DNA of 64,000 bases, taken from the NCBI GenBank assembly GCA_017443845.1, contig JAFSXX010000034.1, positions 1 to 64,000 on the forward strand, in the 5' to 3' direction. A program made the position numbers and the translations under genes. Positions 1 through 9,550 of the stretch are shown here, in pieces (the stretch's first letter is position 1; every line of letters starts with the position of its first letter). Source of the DNA: Bacteroidales bacterium (GTDB lineage Bacteria; Bacteroidota; Bacteroidia; Bacteroidales; UBA932). The notes beneath the pieces were generated by a model. The model was not told the origin of the DNA. It searched no databases and worked only from the letters and a program-made list of their open reading frames with translations.

Positions 1-627
1 GATATGGATGAGGAAGGGCTTGGCCTGTGCACCAATGGCCACTCCTTCACCGCAGTCGAGGGTGACTCCGGAGCCCTCGGTGACTCCGAGGATGCCGTTG
101 GAAAGCACTGCGGAGCCGCTCATGGGCTGGTCGGCGGAGAGTTTTACCGCAGAGAGCGAAACTCCGCTCTGCCCGGTGGCCACCTGAATGCGGACAATGC
201 CGCTCGCGGGACTGAATATCAGCTGCGCAGGGTCGTCGCCGCAACTGCCCGCCATAGGCATTCCGACGATGTCGTTTCCGGCATAAGTCTGTGTGGCCGG
301 GAGGATTCCTTCAAAGAGGGTCTCGGGATAGACTGCCGTGAAGGAAGAGCCGCTGAGAGGGTTTCCGACCGGCTTGAATTCAGTGGTGGCGGAACCTCCG
401 GCGGAGGCTTCATAGAGGGCGACCGCGCTTCCGTTGGAGACGGAGATACGGTCTCCTGCAACCCAGTTGATGGTATATCCTTCGCCGTTCTCGACCAAAG
501 TGGTGCGGGTGGCGGGGACTATCGTTCCGAAGAAGGAGGTGCGTACTTCTGAATTCTCTCCTTCAAATCTGTCGCAGGCCGTAAGAATCGCGGCGGCAGT
601 CAAAACTATCGAAAAAATCTTTTTCAT
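1..627 (-). CDS. Fimbrillin-like surface lipoprotein (partial, 3' end outside window)
   Basis: The gene reads leftwards from an ATG at 627 and is still open at position 1, so at least 209 residues are encoded and the C-terminus is missing. It begins MKKIFSIVLTAAAILTAC, a lipoprotein signal with its lipid-attachment Cys. A TRTTL segment and an INWVAGDRISV segment follow, the usual N-terminal signature of Bacteroidota fimbrillin-family (Mfa/Fim-like) adhesin lipoproteins. A good Shine-Dalgarno (AGGAGG) lies just upstream, unusual for this phylum. The gene follows the frameshifted fimbrillin/amidotransferase gene by 18 nt and is probably cotranscribed with it. Surface display is inferred from the family. 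The partner or ligand is unknown. Confidence 0.72.
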   Translation of the reverse strand, partial: MKKIFSIVLTAAAILTACDRFEGENSEVRTSFFGTIVPATRTTLVENGEGYTINWVAGDRISVSNGSAVALYEASAGGSATTEFKPVGNPLSGSSFTAVYPETLFEGILPATQTYAGNDIVGMPMAGSCGDDPAQLIFSPASGIVRIQVATGQSGVSLSAVKLSADQPMSGSAVLSNGILGVTEGSGVTLDCGEGVAIGAQAKPFLIHI

Positions 628-645
628 CACTGTCTCCTCCTGTCG

Positions 646-2798
646 TTATTCCCAGCTGACCTGGATGGTGTAAGGCGCTCCGTTGAGGGCGGCCAGCTTG
701 CCGCTGTAGGAGAGGCCGTAAGTGCTGTTGATATCATTGACGACTGTATCCTCGCACTGGACCCCGATGTACCAGGTGCCCTTTTCGAGGGTGTCGAAAG
801 TGAGTTCCTTTACAAGGTTGCCGTTCTCGACCGAGTACTGCGCATCCTCCTTGAAGGCGAAGGTTCCCTTTGCGAGGCGCAGGCTCACGTTGAAATCCTC
901 CTTGACCTCGAGGCGGATGCGGATGTTCTTCGCTCCATCGGGCAGGCCGAATACGAAGTTATGGCACTGTTTGTCGCCCACCTTCGCGTGGTCGGGATCA
1001 TTGTCCGAAGTGGACTTGGTCATCTGGCGGATCTCTCCGTTGCGGAGCACAGCCTTCACCTTCGCGGGTCCCATTCCGTCGAGGGAATATTTCATCAGTG
1101 CGATCATCAGGTCGAGGCCTTCACCCTCGGTGGCCTGCTCGGGGTGGCCTCCGGTAATGGTGACGCGTCCGCGCCAGGAAGAGGGCTTGTAGGAGATGAT
1201 GGACGGATGCGTATGGCATCTGTAGGCCGGATAATCGAAGCGGGCGAGAACCTCGGTTCCGGGCACCTCGTCGAACCTCGAGAAATAGGGGCCGTTGTAC
1301 TGCTTGATGCTGTCGATCCTGAGGTCTCCTCCGAAATTGTCGTATTTCAGGAGGGGGGAATCCTCGGGAACCGTGTAATCGGGGAATACGTCGGTAAGGC
1401 CGGTGTTGTCGCAGAGGCCGGGCCAGAGTCCCATATATCCATTATACGACATCATAGGCGGGTTAGTGGTGGTGATTCCGGCTTCTATCACTCCGAAGGA
1501 GGCGACATAGGCGCCGGCGCAGGAGCCGAGGTAACTGCCGCCGTTGTTGACGAACTGGCAGAAGTGGTCGCGTCCCTGTGCCATAAGGCTGACTCCGTGG
1601 GTGGCGGAAACGCCTCCGTTTACATAAACCATCCTGTAGCGCGGCTCTCCGTCGGGATAGAGCAGGACTCCGTTCTCGTCATTGATATTGCCGCAGAATG
1701 CCTCGTTCTGGGCGCTCTGGATGGTGCGTTGTTGGTTTTTCCGGCGAACTTCTCGTATGTGAGGTTGAGGTGGTCCTTGTCGGCGACTCCGACGAAGAAC
1801 TTGTCGTTGAGGCCGATTCCGGCATCCAGGAACAGGTCCTTGTAGAAAGCCTTGTTGAAGACATCGGTGCGGATCTCGACCTCGGACTGGTCCGCGAAAT
1901 CCACATTGGGCATCTCGGTGATGACCGAACGCGCGGTGGCGTTGGCCGTGGATGCCACCGCGTACTTCTGCATATATTTGCTTCCGGATGTGACCACGGT
2001 CACCATAAATCCCTGTGCGAGGGTTCCCGGAGGCAATACGAAATACATCGTCATCGGTTCTGCGGCGGTTCCCGCGAAGGTGCTGCCATTCACATCGTAT
2101 GTCGCGCCCGGTTCGATCACCTGTCCTTCGGTGTCGTTCTCATCGACCTTCATAACGATGGTCTTCTGCCCGGGGGATGCGGGGGCTGCCATCACGAGAG
2201 AGGGAGCGTCGGTGTAATCCATTCTCACGGTGGCGGGACCCCAGAGGGCCTCTTCGGCAAGAGTGGTCAGACGGACTTCCGTTATCGCCTCTGCCGCGGT
2301 GACCTTGACCGCCATCACTCCGCAGAGGTTCTTGAAGGCCATAACTCCGTTGCAGCCGTTAACCGCTACCGCGGGGCTTTCCGCAGGGCCGAATGAACCC
2401 TTGCAATATACTTGTACCTCGGGGAGATTGACGGTAAGGGTCTTGCCGTCGAACCCGCCATCCATCGAGGCGGGATAGAGGGCATTGCAGGTGTATGCGC
2501 CCCAGTCGGAATGTTCTGGGGAGACGAAGCGTCCGTGTGCGGATCCTGCATCTTCGGCAAGGAGGCCGAATTTAACGCCGGGTCCGTCGGGCAGGATGTC
2601 TGCCCTGTAAACGGCAATCGTGTCGCCTTCGCTCCACAGTATGGTGGTGCCGGAGAGGGAGGTGCGGCTTGCGGTCTTCTGCGCCTCGATGGTAGCCTGG
2701 AAGGCCCCGTCGCCAGGAATAGCCGGTTCGCGGTCGGTATTGCAGCCGGACAGCGCTACGCAGAGGAGAACCGGTAGAATGGAATGGAAGTATTTCAT
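646..2798 (-). pseudogene. Fimbrillin-like lipoprotein fused to BPL_N glutamine-amidotransferase-like and C-terminal beta domains, apparent frameshift
   Basis: The first part starts at 2798 with a lipoprotein signal (LLCVALSGC) and a fimbrillin-like domain (SRTSLSG, ILWSEGDTIAVY). At a run of five T (1736-1740, five A on the coding strand) this frame goes out of register and ends at 1620. The neighbouring frame carries on the same protein down to 646. One extra A would give a single product of about 717 residues. The second part has the class-I glutamine-amidotransferase nucleophile elbow GGSYLGSCAGAY and a later GGHPE that could supply His and Glu, matching BPL_N-type proteins. The last ~120 residues look like a PPC-type beta-sandwich. 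The amidotransferase half shows no decay, so a homopolymer sequencing error, a recent mutation or phase variation are all possible. Its substrate is unknown. Confidence 0.7.
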
Positions 2799-2922
2799 AA
2801 TAGATGATAATGTTCATTACCTTTATAAAGATTCAAAGATAGTCAAATGTTTGATATTTGACAAAAGTATTACCCGCAGAGGCAAACACCGGACGGCGCG
2901 GTTCAAAATAACTGCTTTTGTT

Positions 2923-2930
2923 TATCTTTG
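2923..2930 (+). promoter_or_regulatory. Bacteroidota -7 promoter box for hydF
   Basis: TATCTTTG matches TAnnTTTG exactly. It lies 18 nt before the chosen hydF ATG. An alternative TTG start at 2928 would fall inside this box, which argues for the ATG at 2949. Confidence 0.6.
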
Positions 2931-2948
2931 CGGAAAGGGAAGTCAGAT

Positions 2949-4145
2949 ATGGATAATACAGTCATAGCTATCTTCGGCAACCGCAATGCGGGCAAGAGTT
3001 CGATAATCAATTCACTGACGGGGCAGCAGACGGCGAGTGTCTCCGATGTGCCGGGAACCACGACGGACCCGGTGCGAAAGCGCATCGAGTTGCCCGGGAT
3101 GGGCATCTGCACGCTTGTGGATACAGCCGGACTGGATGATGACGGAGGGGCGCTCGGCGCCGAGAGAGTGAGGAAGAGTCGCGCGGTGGCGGAACAGGCG
3201 GATCTGGGAGTCATAGTTTTTACCGGCGAAGAGTTCCCGGAAGAGGCTGCTCAGATGGCTGCTCTCTTGAAAGGATACGATACCCCGTTTGTGCTGATTC
3301 ACAACAAGTACGACCTTGGCAAGATGCCCTCCGGACTCGCTTCGCGGCTGGCTTCCGAATATGGCTCCGAGCCTTTGGAATACAGCTGCGCGGAAGGCGC
3401 TCCGGTAGAACTCAGGGATTCTCTGGTGGCGGCGTTGAATGCCGCCGCAAAGAGCGTGGCAGGAGGGGAGAGGCCCGTCTTCGAGGGGCTCGTCAAGGCC
3501 GGCGACCTTATTGTCCTGGTCTGTCCCATAGACTCCGAAGCGCCTAAAGGAAGGCTCATCCTTCCACAGGTCCAGGCAATCCGCGACATTCTCGACCGAA
3601 ACGCCACCGCGGTGGTGCTCCAGCCTTCGGAACTGGGGGCGTATGTGACTGCGCACGGCGGGGAGATTACTCTTGTGGTAACCGACAGCCAGGTGTTCCC
3701 GACAGTGAACGCGGCCGTTCCGGAGGAGATTCCGCTGACCTCCTTCAGTATGCTGCTGGCCCGCAGCAAGGGCGCCTTCGGGCAGTACAAAGAAGGAGTG
3801 AAGAAACTCGACTCGCTGCAGGACGGCGACCGCATTCTGATGCTCGAATCCTGCGCCCACCACGCCACCTGCGAGGATATCGGCCGCGTCAAGATTCCTG
3901 CCTTGATAAGGCGCTACAGCGGCAGGCAGCTGGAGTTCGATTTCGTAGCCGGTCTTGATGCCATTGGAGGCGACATATCCCGCTATGCCCTTGTGGTCCA
4001 GTGCGGCGGCTGCGTGGTGACCCGCAAGCAGTTGCTCAACAGAATACGCCCGGCCGTGAAGGCGGGCGTACCCGTAGTCAATTATGGGATGGCGATTGCC
4101 TGGCTTACAGGGATTTATCGCCGCGTAATGAAACCTCTCCTTTAA
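2949..4145 (+). CDS. hydF: [FeFe]-hydrogenase H-cluster maturation GTPase HydF
   Basis: This 398-residue protein is the scaffold/GTPase on which the 2Fe subcluster of [FeFe] hydrogenase is completed before transfer to HydA. The N-terminal GTPase domain shows P-loop GNRNAGKSS (residues 10-18), DTAGL and NKYD. The C-terminal cluster domain has CAH, then 46 residues, then QCGGC. The classical HydF pattern is C-x-H-x(46-53)-H-C-x-x-C, so the second His is Gln here while all three Cys remain. The ATG at 2949 was chosen because the -7 box overlaps the only upstream alternative and GGAAAGGGA precedes it. HydE, HydG and the hydrogenase are not in the window. It converges on the hexosaminidase gene with a 1-nt gap. 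It implies anaerobic hydrogen metabolism. Confidence 0.93.
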   Translation: MDNTVIAIFGNRNAGKSSIINSLTGQQTASVSDVPGTTTDPVRKRIELPGMGICTLVDTAGLDDDGGALGAERVRKSRAVAEQADLGVIVFTGEEFPEEAAQMAALLKGYDTPFVLIHNKYDLGKMPSGLASRLASEYGSEPLEYSCAEGAPVELRDSLVAALNAAAKSVAGGERPVFEGLVKAGDLIVLVCPIDSEAPKGRLILPQVQAIRDILDRNATAVVLQPSELGAYVTAHGGEITLVVTDSQVFPTVNAAVPEEIPLTSFSMLLARSKGAFGQYKEGVKKLDSLQDGDRILMLESCAHHATCEDIGRVKIPALIRRYSGRQLEFDFVAGLDAIGGDISRYALVVQCGGCVVTRKQLLNRIRPAVKAGVPVVNYGMAIAWLTGIYRRVMKPLL

Positions 4146-4146
4146 G

Positions 4147-5658
4147 TTATTCGATTCCCTCGAAAGCGTAGGTTGAATAGTTGTAGCCGCGGCTCTCGTA
4201 GATGGGCAGCAGCGCGGTTTCGATGCGCTTCACGAAATCTTCGTAGGAAGTCCTGTTCTCATTGCTCCAGGCCACCTCGGCAAGGGCCGCCATACGTGGC
4301 AGGGCCATGTGCTCGATATGGTCGAAAGTGGCTATATATTCGGCCCAAAGATTGGCCTGGATGCCCTTGATGTGGGATTTCTCGCTTTCGTCGAGCTGGT
4401 CGAACGGATCGAAAGAGTAGCATTTGCTCAGCGGCAGATGGCGTCCGATGCCGAGAGGCTCGCCGTTGCCGGCGGGGTCCGCGGTCTGATAATAATCGAG
4501 ATAGAAGTGGCTGTTGGGAGTCATGATGACGTCGTTGCCCATCTTGGCTGCGGCTATGCCTCCCTTGGCTCCGCGCCACGACATAACTGTCGCGCTCTGC
4601 GAAACGCCGCCCTCGAGGATCTCGTCCCATCCGATTATCTTGCGTCCCTTTTCGGCGAGATACTTCTCGACAGTAGTGATCAGGTAGCTCTGAAGTTCCG
4701 CCTCGCGGGTGTAACCCTTCTCCTTCATAAGCGCCTGGCACTTGGGGCATTTCTCCCATTCGCTGCGGGGAGCCTCGTCACCGCCGATATGGATATACTC
4801 CGAAGGGAAAATGTCGCAGATCTCGTCGAGCACCTTCTCGAGAAAGACCACGGTCTCGGGATTTCCCGCGCAGAGCACCTCCGGGAAGATTCCCCAGCGG
4901 GTCTCAACCTTGTAGGGATAATCTGCGCCTCGGCAGCCCAATTCAGGATAACTTGCCAGTGCGGCGCAGGCGTGGCCGGGCATCTCGATCTCGGGAATGA
5001 CGGTAATATAGCGCTCGGCTGCATATTTTACTACATCGCGCATCTCCTCCTGGGTGTAGAATCCCCCGTGGGGAGTACCGTCGTACTTCGGATCTTTCTG
5101 GCTCTGGTGGCCGATGATAGTTTCGGCGCGGACCGAGCCAATCTCAGTCAGTTTAGGGTAGGACTTTATCTCCGCCCTCCAGCCCTGGTCGTCGGTAAGG
5201 TGCCAGTGGAAGACATTGATCTTGTGCATCGCGATAAGGTCGATGTACCGCTTGACCTCATCCACGGTGAAGAAGTGGCGGCAGCAGTCCAGGTGGGCAC
5301 CGCGGTAGGCGAATGCCGGCTTGTCTTTGATCAGCACACCCGGTATGCGGCCGGCGCCCGCCTCGCGCACCTGCGAGACAATCTGCAGCAGCGTCTGCCT
5401 TCCCCGGAAAATGCCCGCCTCGCTGCCGGCGGTGATCTTCACCTTTCCGCAGCGGGTGTCGAGAACATACTCCTCCTCCGCAAGTTTCTTGTCGATGCGG
5501 GTCTTGACTGCGGGCTCCGCGCCCTCTTTCAGAACTACGCCCTTTCCGCCTCCTACCATTGAAACGGGGTTGGGCACGATTGCCAGGTCGGGTGCAGGCT
5601 TTTCAGCGCAGCAGGATGCGATGAGGAACGTCGAAATCAAAATTACCAGTCTTTTCAT
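4147..5658 (-). CDS. Family 20 beta-N-acetylhexosaminidase, lipoprotein
   Basis: This 503-residue GH20 enzyme would release terminal N-acetylhexosamine from glycans such as mucin or N-glycans. It begins MKRLVILISTFLIASC, a lipoprotein signal, so it probably sits in the outer membrane or faces the periplasm. The start at 5658 was preferred to an upstream in-frame ATG at 5697, which would add a charged stretch and overlap the preceding gene. The barrel carries HWHLTDDQGWR and the catalytic pair in HIGGDEAP, where Asp-Glu assist the substrate N-acetyl group and act as acid/base. Trp-rich segments (VMSWRGAKGG, NLWAEYI) match the substrate pocket of the family. It follows the DUF368 gene by 7 nt and is probably cotranscribed. 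No SusCD pair is nearby. Confidence 0.93.
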   Translation of the reverse strand: MKRLVILISTFLIASCCAEKPAPDLAIVPNPVSMVGGGKGVVLKEGAEPAVKTRIDKKLAEEEYVLDTRCGKVKITAGSEAGIFRGRQTLLQIVSQVREAGAGRIPGVLIKDKPAFAYRGAHLDCCRHFFTVDEVKRYIDLIAMHKINVFHWHLTDDQGWRAEIKSYPKLTEIGSVRAETIIGHQSQKDPKYDGTPHGGFYTQEEMRDVVKYAAERYITVIPEIEMPGHACAALASYPELGCRGADYPYKVETRWGIFPEVLCAGNPETVVFLEKVLDEICDIFPSEYIHIGGDEAPRSEWEKCPKCQALMKEKGYTREAELQSYLITTVEKYLAEKGRKIIGWDEILEGGVSQSATVMSWRGAKGGIAAAKMGNDVIMTPNSHFYLDYYQTADPAGNGEPLGIGRHLPLSKCYSFDPFDQLDESEKSHIKGIQANLWAEYIATFDHIEHMALPRMAALAEVAWSNENRTSYEDFVKRIETALLPIYESRGYNYSTYAFEGIE

Positions 5659-5665
5659 AGTCAGT

Positions 5666-6565
5666 TTATTTTTCGGTTTTCTTCTGTTTTGAGGCAAATA
5701 ATTCGATGAGTATTACGGCACCGATGCCGACAAGGCACCAGATGATAGCCTGGACGATATGGGGATTGTAAGCAGCTCCTTCGGCGAGGCCCTGCGAGGC
5801 GCGGATAGCCTCGGGATTGGACCAGGGCCAAACCTTCACCAGCGAACCCAGTACAAATCCCAGCAGCACCAGCATGGTGGGCCTTTCCCATCGAGCCAGA
5901 AGCCAGTGGAGGAACTTTGAAAAAGCCAGGATTCCGATGAGCATACCTGACGCGAAGACCAGCAGCACCGGAATATTAAGGTCTGAGACAGCCTGCATCA
6001 CGAAATCGTACTTGCACATCAGCACCAGGATCAGGCTGCCTGAGATTCCCGGCAGAATCATCGAACAGATTGCTATGGCTCCGCAGAGGAAGAGGAACCA
6101 CCAGTTGTCTGGCGTGGAGGCGGGGGAGAGGGTGCAGATCACTACGCCCAGGGCGGCGCCTGCTAGTACCAGCAGCACACCCTTCCATCCTATCGGCCTG
6201 AGGTCCTTGAACATATACCAGCTCGAAGCCAGGATGAGCCCGAAAAACAGAGCCCAGGTCTCGACGGGATAATGAGCAAGAGTGTAGGTTATGAGTTTGG
6301 CCAGCGAGAAGATACTGACTACCACTCCGAAGGCGAAAGCCAGCAGGAACGGCCCGTCGACGGCCTTCCAGAACTCCTTGAATTTTCCCGTGAAGAACAA
6401 CTTCCAGGTCTTTACGGAAAGAATGGAGTTCAGCGCGTCGATAAGTTGCTGATAAATGCCGGTTATAAGGGCGAAAGTGCCTCCGGATACGCCCGGAACG
6501 ACATTCGCCGCTCCGACGAGATAGCCTTTGATGGCCGTGATTATGTGGCTTTCAGAGATTTTCAT
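5666..6565 (-). CDS. DUF368-family polyprenyl-phosphate transporter (PopT-like)
   Basis: This 299-residue integral membrane protein has the DUF368 signature near its start (GYLVGAANVVPGVSGGT) and about eight hydrophobic segments. The family has been linked to flipping undecaprenyl phosphate back across the cytoplasmic membrane, recycling the lipid carrier for peptidoglycan and surface glycans. A second conserved motif, LPGISGSLILV, lies mid-protein, consistent with an internal repeat. It heads a short operon with the GH20 gene and has its own -7 box 20 nt upstream. The C-terminus ends in a short basic tail. Transport function is assigned from the family, not from this sequence. Confidence 0.88.
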   Translation of the reverse strand: MKISESHIITAIKGYLVGAANVVPGVSGGTFALITGIYQQLIDALNSILSVKTWKLFFTGKFKEFWKAVDGPFLLAFAFGVVVSIFSLAKLITYTLAHYPVETWALFFGLILASSWYMFKDLRPIGWKGVLLVLAGAALGVVICTLSPASTPDNWWFLFLCGAIAICSMILPGISGSLILVLMCKYDFVMQAVSDLNIPVLLVFASGMLIGILAFSKFLHWLLARWERPTMLVLLGFVLGSLVKVWPWSNPEAIRASQGLAEGAAYNPHIVQAIIWCLVGIGAVILIELFASKQKKTEK

Positions 6566-6585
6566 TTTTGCGATGTCTTATGATG

Positions 6586-6593
6586 CAAATTTA
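6586..6593 (-). promoter_or_regulatory. -7 promoter box for the DUF368 gene
   Basis: TAAATTTG on the minus strand, 20 nt before the ATG at 6565, matches TAnnTTTG exactly. Confidence 0.55.
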
Positions 6594-6612
6594 ACAAAAT
6601 TGGCACTAAGGC

Positions 6613-6690
6613 GATGGAGACCTGCGTAAAAATGACAGGTCTCCATCAAAAACGCCCATTTTTGACGGAGACCTGCCGAAAATGAGCAAG
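6613..6690. repeat. Alternating inverted repeats, four arms of a 12-13 nt unit
   Basis: GATGGAGACCTG (6613-6624) and CAGGTCTCCATC (6636-6647) form a perfect 12-bp hairpin with an 11-nt loop. A second pair, from GACGGAGACCTGC to GCAAGTCTCCATC, has the same layout with two mismatches. Arms 2 and 3 can also pair with each other across a short A/T-rich spacer, so two folds compete. The block lies between the ppdK terminator and the DUF368 promoter. It may be an intergenic palindromic repeat or an attenuator-like element. Confidence 0.75.
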
Positions 6691-6731
6691 TCTCCATCAC
6701 CGCGTCCGGCATAAAATGGAATACAACAAAA

Positions 6732-6756
6732 AGGGTGACGGCAGCGCCGTCACCCT
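6732..6756 (-). terminator. Rho-independent terminator of ppdK
   Basis: A perfect 11-bp stem (AGGGTGACGGC / GCCGTCACCCT) with a 3-nt loop lies 25 nt past the ppdK stop. Read on the minus strand it is followed by a T-rich tract. Confidence 0.85.
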
Positions 6757-6781
6757 AAATCCATCATCGGGAGCAAGTGTC

Positions 6782-9499
6782 CTATTTCTCGTCTGCGATA
6801 GCTGCCTGAGCTGCTGCCAGGCGTGCGATAGGCACGCGGAAAGGCGAGCAGGAGACATAGTTCATACCGATCTTGTGGCAGAAAGCGACGCTCGAAGGCT
6901 CGCCGCCGTGCTCGCCGCAGATACCGACCTTGAGGTCGGGACGGGTCTTGCGTCCACCCTTGAGGCCGAGCTCTACGAGATAGCCTACAGCGCTCTGGTC
7001 GAGGATGTTGAACGGGTCAGCATCGATGATCTTGTTGGCCAGATAATCGGGCATAAACGCTCCGACGTCGTCGCGGGAGAAGCCGAAGGTCATCTGGGTG
7101 AGGTCGTTGGTACCGAAGGAGAAGAACTCAGCGGTCTTGGCCATTTTGTCGGCCAGGATAGCTGCGCGGGGGATCTCGATCATAGTACCGTACTTGTAGT
7201 CGATCTTGACTCCGAATGCGGCCTCTACAGCTGCCTTCTGAGCCTCGCAGATCTTCTTCTGGAAGTCGAGCTCGCGTACATCCACGGTCACGGGAACCAT
7301 GATTTCGGGATGGCACTCGATGCCTTCCTTCTGGAGCTCTGCGGCTGCGGTGAAGATAGCCTTGAACTGCATTTCACTGATCTCGGGATAGGTGATGCCG
7401 AGACGCACGCCGCGGTGACCCATCATCGGGTTGACCTCGTGCAGCGACTCGCCGCGCTCCTTGACCTCCTCTACGCTGATGCCAAGTTCCTTGGCGAGCT
7501 CAGCCTGCTTCTCGGCGGTCTTGGGGACGAACTCGTGCAAAGGCGGGTCGAGCAGACGGAAGGTGACGGGACGGCCGCCCATAACCTTCATGGTGTTCTT
7601 GGTAGCGTCCTTCACGTAAGGCTCGAGCTCTGCGAGAGCGGCCTTGCGCTCCTCGGTGGTCTTGGAGTGGATCATCTTGCGGAGCTTTGCGAGGGGAGCC
7701 TCGGAGTTCTTGCCGTAGAACATATGCTCGATACGGAAGAGTCCGATACCCTCGGCGCCGAATTCGATAGCCTTTGCAGCATCCTCGGGGTTGTCGGCAT
7801 TGGTGCGGACACCGAGCTTGCGGAACTTGTCAACCATTGCCATGAACTTGACGAAACGGGGGTTCTCGGTAGCGTCCATCGTAGCGATAGCCTCGGCATA
7901 GACGAAGCCCTTGCTGCCGTTGAGCGAGAAGGTCTCGCCCTCGTTGTATTCCTTGCCGGCGATGACTGCGACCTTCTTGCCGTTCTTCTCTGCGAAGCTT
8001 ACTGCGTCGCATCCGACGATGCAGCACTTGCCCCATCCGCGTGCCACCAGTGCAGCGTGGGAGGTCATACCTCCGCGTGCGGTCAGCAGGCCGGAGCAGG
8101 CGCGCATACCCTCGACATCCTCGGGGTTGGTCTCCTCACGGATGAGGATGACCTTCTCGCCGCGCTTGGTAGCCTCGATGGCTGCCTCGGAAGTGAAATA
8201 GATCTTGCCGACAGCGCCGCCGGGGCCTGCGGGAAGACCGGTTGCGATAACCTTCGCGCCCTTCTCAGCCTCTGGGTTGAGGATAGGGTGGAGGATCTCG
8301 TCGAGCTGCTTGGGAGCGACGCGCATAACGGCGGTCTTCTCGTCGATGAGCTTCTCGTCGAGCATATCCATAGCCATATTGAGGGCTGCGATACCGGTGC
8401 GCTTTCCGATACGGCACTGGAGCATCCAGAGTTTGCCGTCCTGGATGGTGAACTCGATGTCCTGCATATCGGAGAAGTGGTGCTCGAGTTTCTGCTGGAT
8501 AGCGTCGAGCTCCTTGTAAACCTCGGGCATCGCGGTCTCGAGCGATGCGAGGTGGCGGTTATGGTCGTTCTTGGTTGCTTCGTTGAGGGGGTTCGGGGTG
8601 CGGATGCCGGCTACGACGTCCTCGCCCTGGGCGTTGATGAGCCACTCGCCGTAGAACTTGTTCTCGCCGGTAGCGGGGTTGCGGGAGAATGCGACTCCGG
8701 TAGCGGAGTTCTCACCCATATTGCCGAATACCATCGACTGCACGTTGACAGCGGTTCCCCAATCGTCGGGAATACCCTCGATGCGACGGTAAGCGATTGC
8801 ACGGCGGCCGTTCCAGGATTTGAAGACTGCGCCGATGCCGCCCCAGAGCTGAGCGTATGCGTCATCGGGGAACTCCTTGCCAAGCACCTTCTTGACGCGC
8901 ACCTTGAATGCCTCGCAGAGCTCCTTGAGGTCCTCGGTGGTAAGGTCGGTGTCGCTCTTGTAACCCTTTGCCTTCTTGACTTCGCCGAGCATATTGTCCA
9001 GCTGGACGCGGATGCCCTCGCCGTCGGCGGGCTCGATGCCCTCGGCCTTCTCCATCACGACGTCGGAATACATCATGATGAGGCGGCGGTAAGCGTCATA
9101 CACGAAACGGGGGTTGTTGGTCTTTTCGATGAGGCCGGGGATGGTGGCCGAGCAGAGACCGATGTTGAGGACTGTCTCCATCATACCGGGCATCGAGCTG
9201 CGGGCTCCGCTGCGGCACGAAACGAGGAGGGGATCCTTCGAATCGCCGAACTTCTTGCCCATAATCTTCTCGGTCTCGGCAAGGGCTGCGTTGACGTCAG
9301 CCTCGAGTCCTTCGGGATACTTTCCGCCGAGGTCGAAATACTCGGTGCAGCATCCGGTGGTAATTGTGAAACCTGCGGGAACAGGGATTCCGATCTTGCA
9401 CATTTCGGCCAGGTTGGCACCCTTGCCACCCAGCTCATTTCTCATCGTGCCGTTGCCTTCGGCACTTTTGCCGCCGAAGCGGTAAACTCTTTTGGTCAT
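6782..9499 (-). CDS. ppdK: Pyruvate, phosphate dikinase
   Basis: This 905-residue enzyme interconverts pyruvate, ATP and phosphate with phosphoenolpyruvate, AMP and diphosphate, linking glycolysis and gluconeogenesis in anaerobes. The N-terminal ATP-grasp region starts with RFGGKSAEGN and ELGGKGANLAEM. The central phosphohistidine loop GGMTSHAALVARGWGK carries the catalytic His. The C-terminal barrel has GIGLFRIEHMF, CGEHGGEPSS and the SFGTNDLTQMTFGFSRDD motif with its PEP-binding residues. The length is normal for the family. The gene has its own promoter about 50 nt upstream and a strong terminator, so it is probably monocistronic. It is divergent from folC. The opposite strand carries a long spurious open frame. 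Confidence 0.98.
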   Translation of the reverse strand: MTKRVYRFGGKSAEGNGTMRNELGGKGANLAEMCKIGIPVPAGFTITTGCCTEYFDLGGKYPEGLEADVNAALAETEKIMGKKFGDSKDPLLVSCRSGARSSMPGMMETVLNIGLCSATIPGLIEKTNNPRFVYDAYRRLIMMYSDVVMEKAEGIEPADGEGIRVQLDNMLGEVKKAKGYKSDTDLTTEDLKELCEAFKVRVKKVLGKEFPDDAYAQLWGGIGAVFKSWNGRRAIAYRRIEGIPDDWGTAVNVQSMVFGNMGENSATGVAFSRNPATGENKFYGEWLINAQGEDVVAGIRTPNPLNEATKNDHNRHLASLETAMPEVYKELDAIQQKLEHHFSDMQDIEFTIQDGKLWMLQCRIGKRTGIAALNMAMDMLDEKLIDEKTAVMRVAPKQLDEILHPILNPEAEKGAKVIATGLPAGPGGAVGKIYFTSEAAIEATKRGEKVILIREETNPEDVEGMRACSGLLTARGGMTSHAALVARGWGKCCIVGCDAVSFAEKNGKKVAVIAGKEYNEGETFSLNGSKGFVYAEAIATMDATENPRFVKFMAMVDKFRKLGVRTNADNPEDAAKAIEFGAEGIGLFRIEHMFYGKNSEAPLAKLRKMIHSKTTEERKAALAELEPYVKDATKNTMKVMGGRPVTFRLLDPPLHEFVPKTAEKQAELAKELGISVEEVKERGESLHEVNPMMGHRGVRLGITYPEISEMQFKAIFTAAAELQKEGIECHPEIMVPVTVDVRELDFQKKICEAQKAAVEAAFGVKIDYKYGTMIEIPRAAILADKMAKTAEFFSFGTNDLTQMTFGFSRDDVGAFMPDYLANKIIDADPFNILDQSAVGYLVELGLKGGRKTRPDLKVGICGEHGGEPSSVAFCHKIGMNYVSCSPFRVPIARLAAAQAAIADEK

Positions 9500-9550
9500 A
9501 CTTTGAATAACTTAACTTATATTGATTTCTGTCTTATTTCCACAAAGCGA

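Noticed and set aside
1731..1742. Programmed -1 frameshift in the fimbrillin/amidotransferase gene
   Set aside because: A -1 slip would restore the frame, but the local AAAAACC does not make a full slippery heptamer with good re-pairing and I see no clear downstream stimulator. A plain indel is simpler.
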